NCBI RefSeq assembly: GCF_041435215.1 | Contig: NZ_CP108394.1 | Coordinates: 9,796,001 to 9,860,000 of the forward strand | Direction of reading: 5' to 3' | DNA from: Streptomyces sp. NBC_01314 | GTDB lineage: Bacteria > Actinomycetota > Actinomycetes > Streptomycetales > Streptomycetaceae | DNA: 64,000 nt | Shown: positions 1-7,976 of the stretch, in pieces | Layout of the letters: each line of letters begins with the position of its first letter | How positions within the stretch are numbered: the stretch's first letter is position 1 | Made by a program: the position numbers and the translations under genes | The notes under the pieces: generated by a model | The model's input: only the letters and a program-made list of their open reading frames with translations | Told to the model about the DNA's origin: nothing | The model's database searches: none

Positions 1-1034
1 CCGACGACGGTCTCGGCGCTGGTCCGCGCGTCGAGGCCGCCCCGGCCGGCCCCGAGCAGGGGCAGCGCGATGGACCGCAGGGGGACCCGCCCGGCACGGC
101 GTTCGGCCGCCGCCAGCTGGAAGACGCGCCGTACGGCCGCCGCGACGGCCGCGGGCGCCGTCTCGTAGCCGTCGCCCGTCGCCGAGGGCGTGGCGACCGC
201 CGCGTGGAGGATCCGCCGCACCCCCTGCGCCGACAGAGCGCCCGGTGAGGTGACGGCGACCGTGCCCGCCGCCACCGGGAGACCGGGCACCCCGAACATC
301 CTTACCCAGTCCGCGAGTTGCCGTGCTATCACGTCGTCCGTGATACGGCCGACGGCGTCCTTCGTGGCCCCGGCCCGCCGCAGGCTGCCGGAGACCGTGC
401 GCCGGAACGTCTTCGACATCTCGAAGTAGATGTTCTCCGAGGAGACCAGGACGTCCACGCCCGTGACCAGCTCGATGGGTGCCACATGCAGAGTGAGCAG
501 GACGTCCCCGTGGGAGAAGGCGGCCCGTAACACATGCCGTCCCGCGCGGACGGGTGCGACGGTGCTCTCCGGAGAGCCGGGCCGGGAGTCCGGGAGAGGC
601 GCCGGCTCGTGACTCCCGAAGCTCATGATCGCGCGGGCCACCTGCTGGAGCATCAGCTTCTCCTGGTGCTTGCGGAACCGCTCCGCCCCGACGCGGTAGA
701 CATGGGCCGCCCGCTCCCGGCGCTCCTTGCCCGACAGATCACGGGTACCGGAGGCGAAACCGAACGAGTGGAGGGCCGCGTCGCGCAACAGCTCCCCGTC
801 GAGGCCCAGCACCACGGTGTGCAGCAGGTGTTCGACAGCCTCCGGCCCCCCGCCGTCGCCCGGTGCGGCTGCCTCCGCACCGGGCGAGCGGCCCGCGACA
901 CACGCGTACAGCGTCTCCAGCTCCGCCTCGTGCAGCCGCAGCAGCCCGAGTGCCCGGACCCGGCCCAGTTCGTCGACCAGCCTGCGCAGCGTCGTCGGGA
1001 GGTCGGGTCCGGCGTGCGGCTGCTCATCGGTCAC
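1..1034 (-). CDS. Macro-domain protein with N-terminal helical region (3' end beyond window)
   Basis: The protein starts at a GTG (1034) directly preceded in frame by a stop codon (TGA at 1040-1038), so no longer N-terminus is possible; it runs off the left edge after about 344 residues. Roughly residues 1-140 form an alanine- and leucine-rich, probably helical region that I do not recognise. The C-terminal part looks like a macro domain: a TVAVTSPGALSAQGV stretch followed by PLRSIALPLLGAGRGGLD, which resembles the loop that binds ADP-ribose phosphates in that fold. Macro domains bind or hydrolyse ADP-ribose on proteins or nucleic acids. A helical N-terminus joined to a macro domain occurs in signalling and biological-conflict proteins, but the role here is inference. 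The 68 bases separating it from the next gene on the same strand show no clear ribosome binding site. Fold call fairly sure, function unknown. Confidence 0.7.
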   Translation of the reverse strand, partial: MTDEQPHAGPDLPTTLRRLVDELGRVRALGLLRLHEAELETLYACVAGRSPGAEAAAPGDGGGPEAVEHLLHTVVLGLDGELLRDAALHSFGFASGTRDLSGKERRERAAHVYRVGAERFRKHQEKLMLQQVARAIMSFGSHEPAPLPDSRPGSPESTVAPVRAGRHVLRAAFSHGDVLLTLHVAPIELVTGVDVLVSSENIYFEMSKTFRRTVSGSLRRAGATKDAVGRITDDVIARQLADWVRMFGVPGLPVAAGTVAVTSPGALSAQGVRRILHAAVATPSATGDGYETAPAAVAAAVRRVFQLAAAERRAGRVPLRSIALPLLGAGRGGLDARTSAETVV

Positions 1035-1102
1035 CGCTCAAGGATGGGCAGGGGTCCCGCGCCGGGCAAGCGGTTTGGGGCGATCAGGAGGAATCGGTAC
1101 GA

Positions 1103-2599
1103 TTATTCGCCCGATGGTGCGGTCAAGGTGACGCCGAGGGAGACAGGGGTGCCGAAGTTCGGGGTGCCGTCGGCGTTCCAGGTGAACTTCTGCGCCCTGG
1201 TCGATCGGTTCATGTCGCAGCCTCCGGAGGCGGAGTTGTTGGCGTGGTAGACCATCCAGTCCTCGGTCCCGTCGGGCGACTTGAAGAACCCGTTGTGGCC
1301 GGGGCCGTAGACGCCGTTGGCGTTGGACCGCTGGAAGACCGGGTTCGGCGACTTGACCCACGAGGAGGAGCTGAGCGGGTCCCCGCCGTTGTAGGTGAGC
1401 ATGCCGAGCTTGTAGTCGGGGGTGGAGCAGTGGCTGGCCGAGTAGACGATGAAGGTCCTGCCGCCGCGCTGCAGGACCTCGGCGCCCTCGTTGACCGCGC
1501 CGCCCACCGTCTCCCAGCTGTAGGTCGGCGTGGAGAGCACACGGCGGGTGCCGCTCGCGGTCCACGGGTTCGACAGCGGGCGGATGAACATGGGCTGCGA
1601 GCCGTTGTAGAACGTGCCCAGGAGGTACAGCTTGCCGTCGAGTTGCAGGATGCCGGGGTCCAGCTCCCAGGTGTTGTCCTGGGTCGGGTCGAGCAGGTCG
1701 GCCTTGAAGCTGTACGGGCCCATGGGGTCCAGGCCGGCGCTCTCCAGGACGTGGATCCGCTGGGTGCCCAGGTCGTACGGCTCCCGGCCGGCCGTGTAGT
1801 AGAAGTACCAGCGCTTGCCGTTGGGGCCGTCGAGGAGATGGAACTCCGGGGCCCACATCGTGCCTGCCCCGTTGGGCCGGGTCAGATTGAAGATCACCTG
1901 TTCGTTGGCCGTGGCGAGCCCGGCGAGCGTGCTCGCCTTGCGCATGGTGACCGTCGAGTTCCAGGTCGTGGTGGCGAGGTAGTAGAAGCCGTCGTGGTAC
2001 GTCAGCCACGGGTCGGGGCCGCGCTGGGCCAGCGGGTTGGTGAACGTCTTCGGGGTGGTGGTGCCGCCGGTGAAGTCGGGCAGCCGCCACACCCTGCCGT
2101 TCGTCGTGGCGCACGGCAGCTGCACCAGGTTGGTGTTCGAGGCCGACGAACCGCCGCTCGGCGCGACGCACTTGCCCGAGCCGACGGAGACCAGGTTGAA
2201 GGTCTTGTCCGTGCCGGCGACCGACACCGGTGTGAGCCGCCACTGCTGGTTGGTCGCACCGTGGCAGGGCCACTGGATGACCGCGGCGTTGTCCGCCGTG
2301 GAGGCGCCGTACACGTCGACGCACTGCCCGGACCGGGTGGTGATCGTGTAGGTGTCGGCCGTCCCCGGGACCGGTGTGAAACTCAGGCTCTGGTTGGCCC
2401 CGCCGTCGCAGGCCAAGGCCCGCAGCTGAGTGCCGTTGGACGACGAACCACCCGGAAGGTCGAGGCAGTTGCCGCCGTTCTGGTTCACCCCCGTCGAGGT
2501 GAAGGCGACGGCGGCGGCAGCGGGCTGCGGCGCCACCAGGAAGGCGACCGCCATGGTGACCGACGCGAAGAACGCGGACAGGAATCTGGGACGAGTCAC
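1103..2599 (-). CDS. Secreted RICIN-GH43 glycosidase (arabinofuranosidase-like)
   Basis: A 498-residue secreted enzyme. Residues 1-31 are a signal peptide (positive start, hydrophobic core, PQPAAAA cleavage region). Residues about 35-160 are a ricin-type beta-trefoil lectin with NQNGGNCLDLPG, SGQCVDVYG and GATNQQWRL repeats. Residues about 185-498 are a five-bladed GH43 domain: NPLAQRGPDPWL supplies the general-base Asp, ELDPGIL the pKa-modulating Asp, and NEGAEVL the general-acid Glu; YGPGHNGFF is also typical. GH43 members act mainly on arabinan, arabinoxylan or xylan side chains; exact specificity is not decided here. The GTG start overlaps the stop of the upstream hydrolase (GTGA), so the two are translationally coupled and probably act on the same plant polysaccharide outside the cell. 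Confidence 0.88.
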   Translation of the reverse strand: MTRPRFLSAFFASVTMAVAFLVAPQPAAAAVAFTSTGVNQNGGNCLDLPGGSSSNGTQLRALACDGGANQSLSFTPVPGTADTYTITTRSGQCVDVYGASTADNAAVIQWPCHGATNQQWRLTPVSVAGTDKTFNLVSVGSGKCVAPSGGSSASNTNLVQLPCATTNGRVWRLPDFTGGTTTPKTFTNPLAQRGPDPWLTYHDGFYYLATTTWNSTVTMRKASTLAGLATANEQVIFNLTRPNGAGTMWAPEFHLLDGPNGKRWYFYYTAGREPYDLGTQRIHVLESAGLDPMGPYSFKADLLDPTQDNTWELDPGILQLDGKLYLLGTFYNGSQPMFIRPLSNPWTASGTRRVLSTPTYSWETVGGAVNEGAEVLQRGGRTFIVYSASHCSTPDYKLGMLTYNGGDPLSSSSWVKSPNPVFQRSNANGVYGPGHNGFFKSPDGTEDWMVYHANNSASGGCDMNRSTRAQKFTWNADGTPNFGTPVSLGVTLTAPSGE

Positions 2600-5500
2600 G
2601 GTCCGTACACCTTTGCTTCGAGGAGTCCGACGGAGTTCGTGCCGTTGCCGGTGAGCAGCACCCGTAGTCGTGTGGTGCTCGTGGCGTCGAAGGAGACGGT
2701 GTTGTACTGGTTCTTGGCCAGCGGGTAGGCCCCGGCGCCCGGCACATCCACGTACGCGCTGCCGTTCCAGTACTGGAGTTTCCACGAGGCGGGCATGTCG
2801 ATGCCCTGGTCGTCGTCGAAGAAGTACACCTCGGCCTTGTTCAGGGTCTTCGCGGAGGGCCAGGTCAGCTCGGCCCACTGCTGGCCCGTCTCCGGCCAGG
2901 TTCCCCAGCGCGGGTTCACGGTGTCGTTGGACGACGGCGGATCGATCCCGTCGTTGACGGCGGTGACACTCTCCCAGGAGGAGGTGTACGACGCCGAGGC
3001 CGTGGCCGACGTCGCCAGGTTGCCCGGCGGCTGGACGCCACCCCGGTTGAACACCTTGACCTCGGTGAGGCCCGTCTTCGCGCCGGAGGCGTTGGTGGCC
3101 AGGACCCGGATGCGCTGGGCGCTGATCGCCGGGAACTGCACCCGGTTGTAGTTGGCCCGGGGCGCCACCGGACTCTTCGTCTGGTCGGGTGCGTTCACCC
3201 ACGAACTGCCGTTGTAGTACTGGATCGTGTACGCGGACGGCGCCCGGTAGGTGGTGTTCGCCGGGCGGCTGTCCTTGAAGTGCAGCCGGACCTCGTTGAG
3301 TGTGCGGGTGGTGCCGAAGTTCAGCTCGTACCAGTCCTGGCTGTTGGCGGAGCCGCCCGCGCCCCAGAACGGTTCGTTGGTGGGGTAGCCGTCGACCGCG
3401 CCGGCGACAGTGCTGCCGGAGCCGGTGTGCGAGGCGGACACGGTCGCGCCGGCGGCGAGGTTGGTGAGGTCGGCGGTCAGGTCGACACCCGCCTTGGCGA
3501 GCATGTCGACCATCTGCGGGCTGTCCTGCACGACCTGGTTGGGGGCCTTGAGCCCGGACTTGGCGGTGTGGTGGGTGACCGTGCCGTTCGTGGTCACATC
3601 ACCCGTGGCCGGGTCCCAGGTCAGGGGTACCAGCGAGCTGACGGTGGCGACCCGGTCGCCGTTCACGTAGACCGAATAGCCCTCCGGGATGCCGGGGTAG
3701 CGCACCACGCCGTCGGCCGGGTCGTCCCAGACGACGGACAGGTCGGCGCCCCGGTAGCGGAGGTTGTTGACGGTGAAGTGACTCCAGCCGATGTCGATCG
3801 GGGACAGCTCGACCTTGGCGTCGTTGCGGGGCCGCAGCCCGGCCACGTCCTCGATGACGGTCCAGTTGCTGCTGCCGAGGATGTTGTGGTGGATCCAGGA
3901 ACGGTAGTTGACGGAGCTGCCGTTCCAGTCCGCCCAGAACTCGTTGGCGTCGGGCCACTGGGTGTTGCCGCCGACGTACTGCGCCCAGGTGTTCCAGTAG
4001 AGGAGCTTCTTGTAGTCGGTGGCGTTCATCCAGGAGTTGGGGTAGTTGCGCAGCACCGACGAGTACAGCCGGAACTGCACGGTCGAGTTGATCGTGGAGA
4101 AGTTGTTGGAGCCCGGCTCCCCGGCGTCGGCCGCCGCCTGCTTGTCGACCTGGTTGGCCGTGTAGAAGGGGAAGATCGGATACTGGGCCGGGTCGTCGTA
4201 CAGCCGCAGGGCCTGCCGGTACGTCGCCGTGTTCGGGACGGCGCCGACCGAGAACGGATAGTAGTTGTTGATCTCCTTCCAGGGCACCCACTCGTTCGTC
4301 GACTTCAACCGGTGCTCGAACAGCTGCCGGTTGGGGTTCCACAGCACGTTGACGATCGCGTCCTTGATCTGCGTCGCCAGCGTGCGCATCTCGGTGGCCT
4401 TGGCCGTGTTGCCGGTCGCCTCATAGGCCTGGGCGGCGGCGAGCGCGCCGCTGTACTGGTAGGCGGACTCGGCGCGGTCCATGTTGCCGGGCTTCCAGTG
4501 GAAGGAGACGGCGTCGGCGTCGTTGCCGGTCAGGGCGCCCCAGTCGTACTCGATGAGCTTGTTGTTGTCGTGGTCGTAGTGCGCGAGCTGTCCCTTGATG
4601 TCGCCCTCGGCATAGCGGGCCAGGTTGGCGGCGATGCCCGGCTGGCCGCCGTGGATCTGGTAGCTCTTCCAGGCCGCCTCGGCGATGTACTGGGTGTAGC
4701 TGTTGGACCAGTTCTCCGGGTCACCGGGGTTGTCGAGGAAACGGCCGCCCTTGGAGGTCTGGCCGACGCTCAGCCAGTCCCCGTACGCGTAGGCCGGGTT
4801 GCGCAGGTACTTGAGGTCGTCGATGTGCATCGGCTGGGTGAGCGCGATCGCGTTGTTGTAGCCGAGGACGCCCTCGGTGGAGGTCGGGAACTGGAAGGTC
4901 TGCCCGGGGATGTCCGCGTCGAGACTGTTGAAGCGCATCAGCCACCAGCGGTAGTAGATGTTCTTCTTGATCGCAGGCTCGGGCACGTCGATGTACGGCA
5001 CGTTCTGTGCCCACCACAGGTTGTAGGCCTTGACGTGGGTGGCGAACGCGGTCGCGGGTGAGTAACCCGCGTAGGCGTTGTACTCGGTCAGTGACTGGGG
5101 GATCTCGTCGGTGACGAACCCCATGACCACCTTGGCCGTCACCGTGGCGCCGGCCGCGATCGTCACGGACCGGTTGAGGCCGCCGCTGGAGACGCCGAAG
5201 CCGTCGCCGGTGAGGCGGGGGCGGAGAGTCGTGAGGTTGTTGAAGGCGTTGACCTGGCCGGTCAGTTCACTTCCGGTGCCGGAGGTGGCGTACGGCGAGG
5301 TCGCCCGCAGTTGCAGCGTCGTGGAACTGGAACCGGTGTTCCTGATGGACAGGTTGGTCACGGCGACGTTGTTGTCGGTGATGAACTTCGTCTGGTCGAC
5401 CGTGACCGAGCCGCTGGTGTGGACGCTCTTCCAGTGGCTGGGCGTCTGCCGGCGCTGGGCGACCTGTTCGGTGAAGGTGCCCGGGGTGATCGCCACGGTG

Positions 5501-5886
5501 TACGCGCTGCTGTCGTTGATGCTCTCCCAGTAGGCGGCCTTCCCGCCGAAACCGAGCTGGGCGGGGTTGTGCTCCTTCATGAAGAGCGCCCGCCCGCGGC
5601 TCATCAGCCAGGGCCCGGCGGGATCGTTGCCGGAGCGGGCCAGCAGGCGGTCCATCCAGAAGTCGGTCCCCGAACTCTCCGAGTCGTAGATGGCCTTCAT
5701 CATGTCGCCCGGCGTGTGCGCGACGGGTGGTGCCGGTATCGCGGGTCCGCCGAAGGAGGGGAACCCGATGGTCTGTGCCGCGGCGGCCGGAGGAGCGGCG
5801 ACGACGGAACATGCGCTCAGCGCCAGCGCGACGAGGAGGCACCTCGTGCGCCGGCGCCGTATCAGGAGGACGTGCGGACTTCTCAT
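2596..5886 (-). CDS. Secreted toroidal glycoside hydrolase with two C-terminal discoidin (F5/8C) domains
   Basis: A 1096-residue extracellular protein. I chose the ATG at 5886 because AGGGAG lies six bases upstream and a signal peptide (RRRR, hydrophobic core, AAPPAAAAQ) follows at once. The middle is rich in paired helices typical of an (alpha/alpha)6 glycosidase barrel, with aromatic-rich stretches such as KKNIYYRWWLMRFNSLD, NSYTQYIAEAAWKSYQIHG, WKPGNMDRAESAYQYSG and FWADWNGSSVNYRSWIHHN. It most resembles MGH1-like toroid hydrolases; a beta-L-arabinofuranosidase-type family is an alternative given the GH43 partner, but I cannot assign a CAZy family. Two discoidin/CBM32-like domains follow (about 810-950, starting at LAAGATVSASHTGSGST, and 955-1096, starting at LATSATASASYTSSWES) and should bind carbohydrate. 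It is the first gene of a two-gene operon. Confidence 0.85.
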   Translation of the reverse strand: MRSPHVLLIRRRRTRCLLVALALSACSVVAAPPAAAAQTIGFPSFGGPAIPAPPVAHTPGDMMKAIYDSESSGTDFWMDRLLARSGNDPAGPWLMSRGRALFMKEHNPAQLGFGGKAAYWESINDSSAYTVAITPGTFTEQVAQRRQTPSHWKSVHTSGSVTVDQTKFITDNNVAVTNLSIRNTGSSSTTLQLRATSPYATSGTGSELTGQVNAFNNLTTLRPRLTGDGFGVSSGGLNRSVTIAAGATVTAKVVMGFVTDEIPQSLTEYNAYAGYSPATAFATHVKAYNLWWAQNVPYIDVPEPAIKKNIYYRWWLMRFNSLDADIPGQTFQFPTSTEGVLGYNNAIALTQPMHIDDLKYLRNPAYAYGDWLSVGQTSKGGRFLDNPGDPENWSNSYTQYIAEAAWKSYQIHGGQPGIAANLARYAEGDIKGQLAHYDHDNNKLIEYDWGALTGNDADAVSFHWKPGNMDRAESAYQYSGALAAAQAYEATGNTAKATEMRTLATQIKDAIVNVLWNPNRQLFEHRLKSTNEWVPWKEINNYYPFSVGAVPNTATYRQALRLYDDPAQYPIFPFYTANQVDKQAAADAGEPGSNNFSTINSTVQFRLYSSVLRNYPNSWMNATDYKKLLYWNTWAQYVGGNTQWPDANEFWADWNGSSVNYRSWIHHNILGSSNWTVIEDVAGLRPRNDAKVELSPIDIGWSHFTVNNLRYRGADLSVVWDDPADGVVRYPGIPEGYSVYVNGDRVATVSSLVPLTWDPATGDVTTNGTVTHHTAKSGLKAPNQVVQDSPQMVDMLAKAGVDLTADLTNLAAGATVSASHTGSGSTVAGAVDGYPTNEPFWGAGGSANSQDWYELNFGTTRTLNEVRLHFKDSRPANTTYRAPSAYTIQYYNGSSWVNAPDQTKSPVAPRANYNRVQFPAISAQRIRVLATNASGAKTGLTEVKVFNRGGVQPPGNLATSATASASYTSSWESVTAVNDGIDPPSSNDTVNPRWGTWPETGQQWAELTWPSAKTLNKAEVYFFDDDQGIDMPASWKLQYWNGSAYVDVPGAGAYPLAKNQYNTVSFDATSTTRLRVLLTGNGTNSVGLLEAKVYGP

Positions 5887-5971
5887 CGGATGCTCCCTGT
5901 CCCGTTGACAACACGCGTTCGCTCGCGATGGCACCGACGTTCGTGAACCGGGGAGTGCGGAAAAGCGACCT

Positions 5972-6013
5972 GAAAGGTTTTCGCAACGTAGGAGCGGCCT
6001 GTTGAAGTGTCAA
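5972..6013 (-). promoter_or_regulatory. Promoter with overlapping GAAAnnnTTTC operator for the hydrolase operon
   Basis: Reading the minus strand, a perfect -35 TTGACA (6013-6008) is followed after 17 bases by a -10-like TACGTT (5990-5985). Immediately downstream, where transcription should begin, lies GAAAACCTTTC (about 5982-5972), an odd-centred inverted repeat GAAA-N3-TTTC. Such sites resemble LacI-family operators that silence secreted hydrolase genes until an inducing sugar appears. Promoter elements are seen; the repressor is inferred, since no LacI gene is adjacent. Confidence 0.6.
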
Positions 6014-6113
6014 GGGAGCCGGAAGAGGCCGGAGTTCGTGGACCGAGCGGTTCAGGACACGCAGGCGTCCCTCTGCGCCCGTCCGTGCTGCGGAAACCCT
6101 TTTCGGTACTGGT

Positions 6114-7247
6114 TCAGTGACGTGGTGACCGGCGGACCGTCAGAACAGCCACGTCGTCGTGCCGGCCGCCGCTGCCCGCGTACGCGCGGGCGTCCTCGTA
6201 CAGGGCCCGGGGCAGGTCGGTGGGGGAGAGGTCGATGTGCTTGGCGAGGCGGTCGTCGACCGGGTAGAACGTGCCGTCGGCGGCGCGGGTCTCGGTGAGG
6301 CCGTCGGTGCTCAACAGCAGCGTCGCGCCGTCCGGGAACGGGAACCAGCCCACGGTCGTGGGTTCGAACGCCAGCTCGGCGAGACCGAGCGGGACACCGG
6401 AGTCCAGCTCGGCCGTGGTGACCGTGCCCTCGTGCATCACATGGGGCGGGATGTGCCCGCAGTTGACGGCCTGCACCTCCTCGCCGACCGCGTCGATGCC
6501 GAGGACGAGGGCGGTGACGAATCGCTCGTCGTCGCCGGTGTTCTCGGCGTAGGAGTTGTGCCGGACGACGGCCGCGTCCAGGGCGTCGACGAGCGCGGTG
6601 AGCGTGGGCTCGCGATGTGCCGCTTCGCGGAAGGCGCCGATGACGGCGAACGCGGCGCCCACGGCGGCCAGTCCCTTGCCCTGGACGTCACCGATCAGCA
6701 CCCGGGTCCCCCAGGGCGAGGCGACGACGTCGTAGATGTCGCCTCCGACGAGCCGGTCCCCCTGAAGGGGCTCGTAGATCCCGTTGACCAGGACGTCGTC
6801 GGTGAGCAGGGGCAGCGGGTGCAGGATGTGCCGCTGCATGGCCGCGGCCGTGGAGCGCAGCCTGAACATCTCGTGCTCGCGGCTGATCCGCCGGTGACAG
6901 GCGTACACCGAGGCCACGCCCAGGGCGAGGGTGAGCAGGACCAGCAGGAGCCGGTCGAGCCACCGGTCCGCGTCGACGTTGCGCACCACCGCCGTGGCGA
7001 AGACGACGAGCGTGGTCCACGCGGCGACGAACGCCGTCTGCCGGACGGTGCACAGCGCCGACGCCGTCCCCGGCAGGAACACCAGCAGCCCGAGGAGCCA
7101 CACCTCGGACCCGGACAGCACACCGAGCGCCTCCACCAGGGCCGTCACCGTCAGCACGCCCAGGACCAGTTCGGCGTTGCGGGGCGGCTCGATGGCCTCG
7201 AAGGCATCGACGGCCTCGACGGCTCTCTTCGGGCGGCTACCGGCCAT
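6114..7247 (-). CDS. Membrane-anchored SpoIIE/PP2C-type serine phosphatase
   Basis: A 377-residue protein; the ATG at 7247 is preceded by GGGAG at a good distance. Residues about 25-145 hold four or five hydrophobic segments (for example VLGVLTVTALVEALGVLSG and LLLVLLTLALGVASVYAC). A short linker (SREHEMFRLRSTAAAMQRHILHPLP) leads into a PPM/SpoIIE catalytic domain from about 180: GDRLVGGDIYDV with the metal-binding Asp, LIGDVQGKGLAA with the second Asp, CGHIPPHV, TDGLTETR and RHDDVAVLTVR. Streptomycetes carry many such phosphatases, usually acting on anti-anti-sigma factors. No partner kinase or STAS protein is adjacent, so the substrate is unknown. It is encoded upstream of, and in the same orientation as, the hydrolase operon, separated from it by the promoter region. 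Confidence 0.9.
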   Translation of the reverse strand: MAGSRPKRAVEAVDAFEAIEPPRNAELVLGVLTVTALVEALGVLSGSEVWLLGLLVFLPGTASALCTVRQTAFVAAWTTLVVFATAVVRNVDADRWLDRLLLVLLTLALGVASVYACHRRISREHEMFRLRSTAAAMQRHILHPLPLLTDDVLVNGIYEPLQGDRLVGGDIYDVVASPWGTRVLIGDVQGKGLAAVGAAFAVIGAFREAAHREPTLTALVDALDAAVVRHNSYAENTGDDERFVTALVLGIDAVGEEVQAVNCGHIPPHVMHEGTVTTAELDSGVPLGLAELAFEPTTVGWFPFPDGATLLLSTDGLTETRAADGTFYPVDDRLAKHIDLSPTDLPRALYEDARAYAGSGGRHDDVAVLTVRRSPRH

Positions 7248-7407
7248 GCGAACTCCCGGGCAGATCGTGATCTCCCCGTACGGTAAGCCGGGCCCGGTCA
7301 CGCACGGCGGGCGCCCCGCCGAACCGGGCCCGAGGGGGCGCCGAGCCGGCTTTCCGAATGCTGCCGAGGGGAGCGTGTGAGGGCGCGCCGAGCCGACCGA
7401 TCGAAAG

Positions 7408-7475
7408 CCGCGGAGCCCAGCCTCGGAGGGCATGGAGCCCAGCCTCGGAGGGCCGCGGAGTCGAGCCTCAGAGGG
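7408..7475. repeat. Three tandem copies of a 22-23-bp unit
   Basis: The core GGAGCCCAGCCTCGGAGG occurs at 7412 and 7434, and a diverged copy (GGAGTCGAGCCTCAGAGG) at 7457, so the spacing is 22 then 23 bp. There are no spacers, so this is a small minisatellite and not a CRISPR array. Confidence 0.7.
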
Positions 7476-7574
7476 CTCGCCGGTCGGGGGCGAGGTGGAT
7501 CTTCGGGCCTGCCCCGGCCCCGGTCGGGCGTTCGCCGCTGGACCTCGTACCTGCCGGGGACGGCGAACACGGGG

Positions 7575-7754
7575 CTGTGATATCGCCGTGGCGGTGCCCA
7601 GCAGGGCCTTCAGTTCCGGGGCGCCCTCGGAGCTCTGGTCCGGCAGCGCCCGCCCGCCTCGGTGATGCCCGCCCTGGCGAGGAGATCGCGGTGGAAGTCC
7701 GGCACGGCGTGCCGGTGGAACAGGGCATCGATCCGACCGGGGTGTTCGTCATGC
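7575..7754 (-). pseudogene. Decayed oxidoreductase-like fragment
   Basis: On the minus strand one frame reads RIDALFHRHAVPDFHRDLL then ARAGITEA, and a second frame continues ELKALLGTATAI, as in the C-terminal part of NmrA/SDR-type NAD(P)-binding proteins. The two parts are frame-shifted relative to each other and the Rossmann N-terminus is missing. An ATG at 7754 opens a third frame (MTNTPVGSMPC). It lies downstream of the palindrome at 7830-7857. The family is a guess from short similarity. Confidence 0.3.
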
Positions 7755-7829
7755 GGAATCCGCCTTTCGCGGTGTGCCGGGCCCCCGGCACACGCACGCG
7801 GCCTTTGACCGCCCCGGCTCCCTTACTGC

Positions 7830-7857
7830 AGCGATCACTACAGTTGGAGTGATCGCT
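7830..7857. promoter_or_regulatory. Perfect palindrome, probable TetR/MarR-type operator
   Basis: AGCGATCACT, eight bases, then AGTGATCGCT: perfect 10-bp arms. On the minus strand a weak promoter (TTGCCG, 16 bases, TGTAGT) lies inside the palindrome and would drive the decayed gene at 7754. The site also lies 120 bases upstream of the LAL regulator start. No TetR or MarR gene remains next to it, so the regulator is either distant or lost. Confidence 0.6.
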
Positions 7858-7976
7858 ACGGCAAAGAGTCCGCGACGTCGCGAAGACCGACGCGGCGCGC
7901 AGTCGCGGGGGAACGCCGGGAAGCCGATGCTGAACGAGGAGCGCGACCCGAGTTCTGACGACCGGTGGTGAGAGCC

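Larger units (their letters stand above)
7248..7976. other. 729-bp region without an intact gene
   Basis: This interval contains, left to right, about 160 bases of featureless GC-rich sequence, three imperfect tandem copies of a 22-23-bp unit (7408-7475), a decayed reading frame on the minus strand (about 7575-7754), a perfect 10-bp-arm palindrome (7830-7857) and the leader of the LAL regulator. No reading frame in it has sustained protein-like composition. Confidence 0.6.

Noticed and set aside
863..2728. Long open frame on the plus strand opposite the GH43 gene
   Set aside because: Its composition (runs of V, G, R with no domain) is typical of the complement of a high-GC gene; the minus strand carries clear enzyme motifs.
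7408..7475. Possible CRISPR-like array
   Set aside because: The three units abut without spacers and differ from each other; no cas genes are nearby.
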